A stretch of 64,000 nucleotides of DNA from Parasponia andersonii (taxonomy: Eukaryota; Streptophyta; Magnoliopsida; Rosales; Cannabaceae): contig JXTB01000042.1 of the NCBI GenBank assembly GCA_002914805.1, positions 1,367,429 to 1,431,428 of the forward strand. Direction: 5' to 3'. The notes beneath the pieces are model-generated. The model searched no databases. It had not been told where the DNA came from and was given only the letters and a program-made list of their open reading frames with translations. Position 1 is the first letter of the stretch, and every line of letters starts with the position of its first letter. Made by a program: the position numbers and the translations under genes. Of the stretch, positions 36,542-47,700 are shown one piece after another.

Positions 36542-36865
36542 ACTAGACTCCAAAGGACTCAAAGTGGACTAACATAACACTGAAGCAGAGAAGTTGAATG
36601 CTCTGACTGTCCAATTAAGGGTGGAGATCCTAGCAGATAAGGTTGAGCAGATCCTGAAGATCACTACAAGTGGGAAGACGAATTGACTAATCTGAATTAC
36701 TAGAGACCATCCTTAAGACTCCCTCAAAGTAGGATTATCCCAGTGGCTATAGATCCTTAACAAGACAAGGTGTAATTCGAAAAAGCATTAGTTATCTTTT
36801 GCTAACTGGGAAACCCCTCGAAATATTTTTTTGTAATTTGTGCAACATGGAGTGGAATGTTTTTT

Positions 36866-37200
36866 CTTTTTTTTTTTCCCCTTTTTTTAGAGTACTTTTT
36901 ATTTAAGAGCGAAGATCACTCAACACCAGATTACAAACAAAGGTAGGTGTCTCATTGAACCAAAAACTATTTAGAAGAAAGTAAACCAAACTAAGCCAGG
37001 TCATATGCAACTTTGCTCCTAGAGCGAGGAACAAATTTACAAGAGGCATCACCCAGCTTTCTTAACATGACTAAAATGTCAGAAATAAAAGGACTAGCAG
37101 CTATCATGGAAGAATTAATCCTAATAGCAACTGCCGCTGCTTATACTTTCTAAGTATTGATTTGAACGCCTTTAGAAATGGAAAATTTGAGACCCTCCCT
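36866..37200 (-). pseudogene. 3' end of a truncated LINE-type element
   Basis: On the minus strand the frames read CKFVPRSRSKVAYDLA (the RNase H end) and then FNETPTFVCNLVLSDLRS, the usual LINE C-terminal tail, in different frames. They are followed by a purine-rich/poly-A-like end at 36866-36890. Frameshifts and stops are present. The 5' limit is not defined. Confidence 0.5.
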
Positions 37201-38575
37201 TGTAGCCATGCAATCACCCAGTAGTCTCGACTATTTTTGGTGGCCTTTCCGTGGCTTTCCGACGGCCTGTCTAGCAAATTTGGTTTTCGTGGCTTTTCCA
37301 TTATGTTTCGGCTTTCTTTGACTCCGATTTTGGGCTCGTCTCTCTGCCCTAACTTTTCCTCGTGCCCGATTTTTGGCGACGAGTTTTTGTGGCTTTATAC
37401 GTCCTAAGATGGGTTTTTAGTTTCTACTTTTCTTTCTCGCAAGCACTAGCTAGTTCCTGCATCCACTCCCACTGCCATGATGGCTGGTACAGGTTTTATC
37501 TCGCTTGACTCTCGAATGGAAAGTAAGGGCATTCTGGTCCTTTAAGGTAGGTGTTGGCGTATAATGTAGATTTTTATCAAGGGAAACACATATGTAAAAT
37601 TAGTTATATTGTCATACATACTTAAATCTTCAATAGCTTGTGGTGCAACACCATTGTGAGCAATGCCCTCGTTGGATTCGGTCAAAATGCACGAGCAATT
37701 TTTGACAGAATTTGACATGTTAGGGCTCCTATTTGGCCAAAGAATTAGCAAATCTAAAAATAGAGACACGAATAAAAGTTTCAAAAGTAGAAGAAAAGAA
37801 TAAGAAGCCAAGCCAATGCTCCAAAATTACGCTTCCTTTTTCTTTTTCAAAGCACGAACTTTAATCAAATGGGAAAAGCGAGCATCTATGTTTCAATAAA
37901 ATTAAAACTGGGGCAAATCAGGTCAAACTCTACAGCCCATGATACTACGAAATCATGGTGCCAATGAAAAGCCCCATCCTTAATAAATATGAGCACCGGC
38001 AACAGAAAATGATTGCACCACTCTCTACAGGCTTATATAATGCAAAATACCAGCATCAATGCATTCTCAATGAGTTGTCGCAGGCCATCTTGTACGCACA
38101 TTTAACCCCTTTAAATTTCCCACTCGAGCATGCGAGATTGATAAATAAACTAGCGGCCCTGCTGCAAGTAGTGCCTGTAACAAAATCAACCATTTTTTAA
38201 TCAAATCGCTGGAGAGAAATATTGTTTGACAATCAAACATTAATATTTAGAAAGATTAATTGTATGTCAACTTGATTGACTGAGCAGAAAATTATGAGTG
38301 GAATTCAAGTCATCAAGGGAAAATTCCAGGGTCCTGTGAAACATTTCAGCACATCCAAACAGACAGCAAATTCAGGTTTTTCTGCCACATTGCAAGTCTT
38401 CTCTAGAAATTTGGATTGTCAAAGATCATATTTGATTGCCACAATCAAATTCCAGAAGTTAAAGAAGTTAGAAACTGAACTCAGTTACAAGGAAATCAGT
38501 CTTGTCACCTTAAAACTAATCTTATCAACTTAATAGCCAACTAACCTATCAAACAAAGAAAAAAAAAAAAGCACA
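37200..38575. other. Region downstream of eRF3, nothing assignable
   Basis: No domain is recognised. A minus-strand frame at 37542-37811 starts with a hydrophobic stretch (MASYSFLLLLKLLFVSLFLD) and has a GTATG donor-like site after IEDLS, but no second exon could be found. The plus frames at 37955-38200 and 38276-38533 look random. The eRF3 3' UTR probably lies at the right end. Confidence 0.45.
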
Positions 38576-38577
38576 AG

Positions 38578-38700
38578 TTGTTCAAGAACTCGATGTCAAA
38601 AGACGTTCTGACCTACACATATCAAAATTGTTTGAGAAGAGCACAAAGCATTTAGATGTTCTCACCTCTCATGTCAAAATTGTTTAAGAACTCGATGAAG
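38578..38700 (-). repeat. Three imperfect 51-bp repeats at the 3' end of the eRF3 gene
   Basis: Blocks with AAGAACTCGATG and TCAAAATTGTTT(A/G)A recur at offsets of about 51 bases (near 38578-38595, 38602-38640 and 38654-38697). The copy nearest the gene contains the stop codon (38684-38686) and the last serine codons. The other two lie in the presumed 3' UTR. Seen directly; the origin by duplication is inference. Confidence 0.75.
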
Positions 38701-41700
38701 AAAGATCGGTTACTTTCCCTACAGCAACTGTTTTTCCTGTAAACATCACATAAATATATTAGAGAATGCGGAGAATAAAATTAAATATAAAATAAATTAA
38801 TTAAAAAATAAAGAAATAGAATTATGTTTTTGTTACCTTCAGTACGGAGCGTAAACCTCCCAAGTTGAGGAAAATCTGTGAACTTCTCAATGCATATCAA
38901 GTTGCTCACCTGTTAAACACAATACCAAAGGACGAAAAATGCTTATGAAACGAGTAAGAAATGAAAAACTCAAATGGCATCAATGTCTTAATTGAACGGG
39001 AACAACACAAACCTGAACGCGGCAGACAACAACAGCACCATTCTTCACAAAGAGTATTTTCTTTTTCATCGGTTTCTTGGTCTTTGGATCAATTTGCTGT
39101 AGCAGCTCTACAATTTCACACTCATCAACAACAGAATGAATGTGCAAGACAGCCTTATAGCCAGCTGTGAAGATAGCCTGGATAACAAAAAATTTTAAGT
39201 CTTCACACAACTAAATATCGATATGACAGATACAGAGTAGTTCATTTGCATACATTTTCCAGCAACTCAAGGATCTGCAACTGGGCAACAAACTCAGTCA
39301 CTGCCGAAATTGGTCTTGCTGCATAAAGAGAGAAAATATTAAGTCCCCAAAAAAGTGATATATTATATATATAGTATTGACAAATAAACTACACGACTCA
39401 TGTTTCAACACAATGGGACAGTTCAACTACAATTAATAGAAACTGTCATACCAAGAATATGCAATACATTAAAACAAAAAAGGGCAGGGGGGAGAGCAGA
39501 CAACAGAAAAGGGAGGAAGGAGGGAATAGGAGAGATAAGAAGGATAGCATCAATCATGTGAATGTACACCTATCTGGCCACCTTTAAATTTTTTTCAAAA
39601 TATTACTAGCAACTTGCAATAAATGTATCAAAATGTAGTATAGAACACACAAGCAATATTTTTCTGAAAACCCAAAAAGGTGCTTTGAACTATAATTAAA
39701 GCTCATTCATCTTGAAGAAACCAAGCAAGGAAAACCATCTTGCTAAATTATATAAAAACAAACACTGCAGCACCTAAGAATACATTTGATAAATTAGAAG
39801 TCATTTTGCCTCCATAATGAAATGCAATGCCACCAAGAAAAGAACCATACCAACACTAGATAAAACAAAACCCGATAATATGTCCTCTTCCTCAATCCCT
39901 GATAATCTGATCCTAACATTTTCACCAGGTCCTGCACGCTTAACCTTGTCTTCATCACAAAATATAGCAAGAACTTTTACATGAGCCTGCAAATTAGCAT
40001 GTAAAATCATCAACTTCCCTAAGAGATAAGCAGCTGAGATAATAGAATATAAGATATAAAAGAAAAGATTAGCACCTTATTTGGCATGATCAACAGCGAA
40101 TCACCTTCACGAGTACTACCAGATTCTATTTTTCCCATAACAACAGTTCCCATGTCTTTAAATTTGTCTATAATAGGCATCCTACAGGTATTTTGAATAT
40201 TAAGTCTTAGCAATACCTTAAATTGCAAAACTTCAAAAGGCAGAATTAGATTAACAAGGAACCCTTAATCTCAGTTCCACTACTCAAAAATCAGTTCTCA
40301 ATACGAAATGCATGCCAGCATAAATTATGGGAAACAGTATGAAAAGAAATCCACAAAACCAAGGTCTCCAATGCAAATATTGAACCAAAAAATAAATACT
40401 CTCTTGTGTTCCAAAAAAGATCTACACAAATAGGTATTATAACATTTTTATACCCTGAATTCTGGTCGTTTTGCTCAATTTATACCTTTCATTTTGGTTA
40501 AACATTGTCCTTCAAATTTGATAATTGTAACAGATTTATACCCTTTTCTTATCAGACCCAAACTAGACCAAGTAAAATTAATAAAATACCAAGAATATCC
40601 TCAAGAGGGTTTGGCAATTATCCCTTGAAATTTTCTAGAAACTGAAAAATCCTAAAAAACCTACCCGTCTCTCTAATCTTCCTCACTTCTCTCTATAACC
40701 TTTGGCCAAAAATTTTTCCTCATTTTCTCTCTTTCTCGCAATCCATCTTTGCACCTAAATCCAAATCAATGCTGTGAGAGAAAGGAGTTCTTGAAGGAGC
40801 AGAGGTGAAGCTAAAGTCATGAGGCCTATTGGAACCATAATAGTAATTAGTTGCTGTAACTTGGTGCCGAAGTTTTAGTTTTGAAAAAATTGCCCATACA
40901 TAGAGGTGTCATTTTGTTGTAGTAGTTTGGGGATGAAAGTGGAAGCCTCTGGGTTATAGGTTGTGACTATTGCTTGTGGATTTTAGAAGTCCGCATTGGG
41001 TTTGCTCTTTAAAAGAGTAATTGTGGGTTTGATACATGGATTTGTCTGTGGATTTGGTCTTCAATCTGACAAGACATTTATATACGATAATTTTTGATTT
41101 ATTCAGTGGCACTTGTGGAGAGAAGGGCTGATGGGTTTGGCCCACACAAACACACAGAGGATGGTGGGTTTGACTTTGAGGGGATTTTGTTCAGTTAAGG
41201 GTATTAAAGGAATTTAGAATTTTATTACGTCAAAATTAGCGTTTGACCGAAGGAGGGTGTCACAAATTTGAAATATGAAGAACAATGTTGATAATATCCA
41301 TAATGCAAAATTATATTGAATAAAACACCAAAATTATACAAGGTATAAATATGTAATTATCCCCGACTTACAGGGACAGATTACAATATACATTTATACG
41401 AAGGAAGAAGATGAAAAAGTATATCTATGGCACATTAAAAATGAATTGATTCCAAAACTGCAGAAAATCTGGGCATGGAGGGTTGGAAGTATAATCAACG
41501 GAAGGAGAGATCAGATAAGAGGATAAAAGACCAAAACACTAAGATTAAAGTAGTAAAATCATTAAATACCTGAAAGGGCCTTTAGGATCCCGTGGAGGGA
41601 CTTCTATGGCATCTAGGGCTTCAAAGAGGCAAGGACCATTCCACCACGGACACAGCTTCTTATCCATTCTAGTTTTCATGTTTGAGCCAAGCAGACCAGA

Positions 41701-44700
41701 AATTGGTAGGAATAGCACATCTGTGAGTTAAACAAGTATATCAATCCATGCAGCACGCAAATTATAAATCTATAAACATCTACAGAAGAGTACATGGGAG
41801 AAATCACAATAAGGCCAAGAGGAGATACTTTAACCCTCTTGCCATGCTATGTCATACCTCAATAAAATGGAAGACAAGTAATTCAATGGCAATTCAATAA
41901 CAACTGCTGAATATTTGTAGCTAACAAAATAATATTTGATCCTATAGTCACAAAAGTGAAGATAATAGGGGCGAACTGAAGTTGGACAATTGGATTTAAA
42001 ATTGATAACAGCGGCCCTACCCAAATGATAACCTCCTGAGGGCATATAGCTTCAACTTCTGGTCTACAATCAGAAGATATATACTGCTATCTTTTATTTT
42101 CTATTCTGACACACGAAATTGTTCTTTTTATTACCACAACAAAGAATGGCAGAAGGCTTGTGGTGCGGAATAGGGAAGGAGTATTTTAGGAAATTTTATT
42201 TTACCATTATTAATTAGAATTTATTTAATTACTAGTTTATAAGCCACATGCCTAAGGCATGTGACCCATTTGCTTAGGAAAGTTTTTTTCTTTTTTATGC
42301 ATGCTAAAACTAATGAAAAGTATATTTCAATTATTTAAAAAAAAAAAGTACATAGCAAATTTGATTTTTATTTTAAAGAAAAGAGCATTTTTCTTTATGT
42401 AAGAACTGAAAATTTATAAAATGGCATTTCTCTAATATATAAAGACCTAATGCTCTAATTTCTAACTAAAATGCATAAAACAAAATGGGCCTTCTTCGTG
42501 GTTTCCAATCAATTTTATACAAATACCATAAATGTAGGTAGTGGGACCCATTTACAACAAAGTTAATAATTAATCAAACATTTAAAAATTACTTTAAAAG
42601 AGAAATAAACAAACAAATTATGAAACAAATAAAAAAAAAAAATAAGCAAGCATAATAGGCAATGGACGATACAATTCAAATTCTAATTCAAATTACAGTG
42701 TGCATACTTTAATTAAATTTAATTCAAATTCTAATAAATATGTTATTTTTCAATTTAACTAAAAGTTTACCGTCAACATCCGTATGTATTCACTCAAAGA
42801 AAAAAAGTCATATGTAACATTTTGACAATGAAACAGAAACTTAAAAAACACAAGATGGTAAAGCGCCAAAAACAATATATAGCAAGTGAACTTAAATAAT
42901 AATAATAATAACAATACAAAAGAGAGACTACCACTTCCTATAATTTAGAAAGAAAACACTATAAAATTTGGTCTCCCATGTGTTAGAGCATTTTATTTAC
43001 AATTAAACAATTAACTATTTCTATTAAACATGATTTGGTGAAAAAAGAAGCAAAAATTACAATCCAAAAATCGAAGAAATATTTTGTTATAGTTATGATC
43101 TTCCTAAACAAGATAGACACAAACCATATTTGTAAACTTCCACCGGACCATTAAAAAAACAGAAAGGAAAAAAAAAAGGAACAAAAGGTGAAAAAATAAG
43201 AAAAGGGACATCTATTTTAGAAAGTAATAAATAAATTTATCTAACATGGCTATTAAAGAAAAATTGTTTACTTCCAATAAAAGATGAGGAAATGTTTATT
43301 CATAAATTAAATGAAATTCCCAAAAAAGTATAAACGAGAAACATGACAAATTGGTAAATCTTAAGGTAGATAAATTACGTGGGACCCACTGTAAATTTTA
43401 TAATAATAATAATAATAATAATAAAGAACCAAATGCTCTTGCATAATTACTTCAGTGAATTCCGTACACATGTCGAAATTAAAAAAAAAAACAAATTAAA
43501 TAATAAAGCACAAAGGTGAAGCAGGATGGGCAAAAAAACAGTCTAATTCCCTATGCCCATCCACACTTCTATTATATTTATAAATACATATATTAATTAA
43601 TTAATAGTGCAGGTCAGGTCGGGCTAGTTCGGGTATGTGGATCCTAAACCCTTTTTCGACCTGCTGGGCTGCGGGTTCCCAAACTCTCGAACCACACTAG
43701 GCCTTGGGTCTATTCAGCCCAGGTTGATGCTGGGCCAACTTTTTGAGCAGGCTTATTATTATCTATGCATCTTTCCTTCCTTCTTCTTTTTTTTTAATTT
43801 TTAGTGTTTTTTTTTTCAAAAAGGCATTTTTAGTGTGTTTTAAGGGGTGAAGCAAATTAGAGATGCCATCAAATCAAATGTATGTGACTAATCTCTCTCC
43901 TAACCATTCTCTTCTTTATTTTTAGAATTCAAAATAACTTAATTAGGAAAAAGAAGACAAAAAGAAAGCAAATACAAGTTGTTTAGTATGAATTTTGCCT
44001 AGCTTTCCAGTAATTAGACAAAAAGTACGAATTTCAATAGCAAGTTTCATATTAGAAACCCCAAGTCTAAGATCTATGTAGAGGATGCAAATCTCTTGTT
44101 TATTATTCTGTAATTTTATCTCTATCCATTCAGATTTTTGACACAAAACAAGATTTATATGGGATATATAGAGAATATATCTATATATAAACTAGTTTTA
44201 TGGCACATCCCTAAGGCACGGGCCCCGTAATTTTATAAAAAGTATTACACTAAAAGGGAGGTTATGTTCCTTTCATATGATAAATTTGTTTTTACAATAA
44301 AATCATACAATTTTTCTTTTTTAAAAAAATGTAAACTAATTTGCTATTGTTACTAATATAATGTCAATATGGACTTATATAATTAAACTAAGACAGAAGG
44401 TTATTTTTTATAGTTATAAAGCATTGATTGAGGTTTATTTGAGATATTTTGGCAGTAGGTAGAATATTTTTTTTATTTGTCAAAAACATCAATTTAAAAC
44501 CTTCAAAAAAGTTAGGATTAAGTTAAAGTTCATTTTTGTGAAAAATAATTATGCTATTTTGTTATTTATTTTCTAAATAATGATCTCAGAAAATGGAAAA
44601 TGTCCAGAATTCATGAAAAAAGTAATAACATTTATAATATTAAAAAAAATGAAGGCTACAAAGAGACTTGTGATCATGCTCTGGGACACGTGTATAAACT

Positions 44701-47700
44701 ATAAACTCATTTTAATAAATCAAAATAGGACACGTGTTAATATAACCTAAAGAAAAAAAGAAGAATAAATAGAAGAGTTAAAAGCACCATATAGGCAAAT
44801 AATGGTTTTATTAAAACAAACAAAAAAAAAATAAGAGGTCAAGCTAAACACCAGAACCAAAAAATAATAAAATATTCAGCACAATCAGAATATAATAAAA
44901 TATAAGCAACTGGAATAAAAAGCTCGCCTCCCAAGATATATACATTTTTCTATAATTGTTATAGATTAGGTTATTTTGATTTTGGATTTAAGTTTACTAT
45001 ATCTTTCAATTTCTAGAACATGTTTAATTTCCCTAATCGAGTCCAATTGCCTGTCTATAAATAGGACATCTATGTTATTGTTTTCAATGTATTATAAATG
45101 AATATTGGATGATTATTGAGTTTTCTCCCCCTAAAATTCCTCTCTTAGATTTGTCTAATTCTCGATCTATTCTTTTTCTTTTCTAACTATTCTTTTGTTT
45201 CTGCTTTAATTCTATTCACCACTAGCTATTCTACCAATTCTTTTTTTTTTCCCCTCATATTACCCTAGATCAGCTTGCCCATATAAAATTGTTTCAAGTC
45301 AGTCTTAAATAAAAGAGCTATTTATCACATCCGCTAAAACCAAAAAACTAAGTAAACACAGTGCTTGTTTAAAATTTTTGGGACTTCCTACGTTACCTTT
45401 CTTAACATTGTAGCCAGATGACTTCAGAAATGGTAGCATCTTCGACTCGATTTCATCATACCTGGAGTAATATCAGTATAAGAAAACAGCTGGAGTACTT
45501 ACTGGCTTTCTATAGATTTGATAGAGAGAAGGTTGTGTGTGTTTGTGTGTGTTTGGGGAGGGGGTGTTTAAATCACCTTTCTTTTGACCAGTTCACAGTA
45601 GGATCATCCATTTTATTCACGACAACAAGTAGCTTGGATACACCCAAGGTTTTTGCAAGCTGGACATGTTCACGAGTCTGTCCACCTCGCTCATAACCAG
45701 TTTCAAATTCACCTTTCCGAGCAGAAATAACCTGTTTCAGAAAAAGAATAAAATAAGGACATCATAATTCCAAGATGCACAAATTAAAATTTACATCTTG
45801 GATTGTATAGTACTTTTAAGAATACATATGCTTTTCAAACCAGTAAAGAGTTGAAAAACCAAAAAAACTTACAAGGACGCCAATATCAGCTTGAGATGCG
45901 CCACTGATCATATTTGGCACATAACTCTTGTGACCCTATATATACAAAATCCACAAAAAAAAAAAAAAACAAAGAATGGTTATAGATAGAAAAACATACA
46001 AACACACACACACACACACACACAAAACGTATTTGGTGCACAACTCTTGAGACCCTATAAATACACAAGTACACAACCCAATGAGAAAGGGAAGAACCAT
46101 AATTAACAAAAACACAACAAGCGGCCAAATGAGCATTCTACAAAACAATTGTTTTTTAAGGAGAAAATTGAACCATCTACTATGAATGAGTCTAAACAAT
46201 CTATACCACAAACCATATACCTACTGAATGGCTCTTCCAAGCTCAACCTCTAAATAAAAACCCATTTATAGTGCCTGTTTTGCAGAGCTTTTATATAGAA
46301 AGCAGCTTTTGACTTTCAAAGTTCAAAAGCTGCTTCTGGAGTAATAAACAATTATACTACAGACGCTTTCCATTCAAAAGAATTTCCAGTCAAACTAGTA
46401 CGATGTACTCCCCAGGAAGCTCTTTGAGAAAGACAAGGAGCCTGTTTATAATCTCCTTTTTTTCCCCTGTTGACAGAGACTTATAATGCCTGTTTAATCT
46501 CTCCTCTCTCTCATCCAAACAAACATCATCCTTATCCGATTAAGAGTGTTTTGAAATTACAGGTTCCAGTTCCAGACTCTACTTGAAAACTACATAGCTT
46601 TTAATTCTTTTCTTGTTCTAGCCAAAAGTAAAAGAAAAAGGTATCCTGAAAGCCCTTTTAGTAACATGCCTTAAACCCAAAATGCTAGTGCATATTTAAA
46701 CATACTGTAATACCCATCAAATTAATTCTGTCAACAAAACAGAGTTATGCGATGAGTTATCACAATAAAATTTGTAACAAAGGCCTACAGGTATAATAAT
46801 TCACTTACTGGAGCATCCAATATTGTAAATCTTGTTGTCTCGGTTTCAAAATGTGCTCTTCCAACTTCAACTGTTTTCCCCTGAAGCCAGAATCACATAT
46901 TCAATTATTTAGAAACTAAATAGTTGTCTCTAAAATCATTTAATAGCACAGAGAGGGAGAGGGAGAGAGAGAGAGAGAGAGTGGGGTATAAATTTTCCCT
47001 TTAAGTTCTTAAATCCAAATCCTACCTTAACCCTCTCCTCTTCATTTGTGTCCATAATATACGCCATATACCTGTCAGATACATAATCAATACAGTAATC
47101 ATCATGAAATAGAGAACTACAATGCAATTATATCTAATGCTAATTATTAGAGCTTTTCATTATCTAAATTAATGCATTTGATGACTGAAATAATCATCTC
47201 GTGGGAACAAATAAATATATAAATAAAATTGTGGTCAACTAAAACGTAGATATCAACAGTTCATTACAGTATCAGATCATCATCATACAGATGAATCCCC
47301 TTTCCATATTCAAAAAATATGATACAGGAAAATCCAACAGTGAAACCAAAATGACACAGATGATCTAATGAAACCTGCTTTTCATAAATGCCCACCCAAA
47401 AATCTCTCTCTCTAAGTTTAGAGTCAGATTCTCTCCTCAAATTTGGCCGATTAAACACAATTTTCAACTTTGCAGTTTGAAGAATTTTTTTGAAATATCT
47501 AGAACTCAAAACCTTAAATAAATGAATTGATAATTTGAAGGCCTTCGTCGAAAACCTTTTAAGTTCTGTGGGATGACCTCAATTGAAAAATTAAAAATAA
47601 ATAAATAGAGGGTCAAAATCAAACTCATAATAATCAAAGCACTTTTAAGTGCATAAAGTTACCAAGAAGACAACATCCAACCAAATTGATCAGCGGTTTT

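Noticed and set aside
36542-36830. Frame with EAEKLNALTVQLRVEILADK suggesting a coiled-coil exon
   Set aside because: Only about 35 codons, stops on both sides, no acceptor or donor in phase, and it lies between a solo LTR and a LINE fragment.
37542-37811. Possible small secreted protein (hydrophobic N-terminus, 89 codons, donor-like GTATG)
   Set aside because: No second exon, no recognised family and no sign of conservation; kept only as a note in the downstream region.
45886-46211. Open frames with Val-Cys repeats on the minus strand
   Set aside because: They read through the (CA)n run in eRF3 intron 8.
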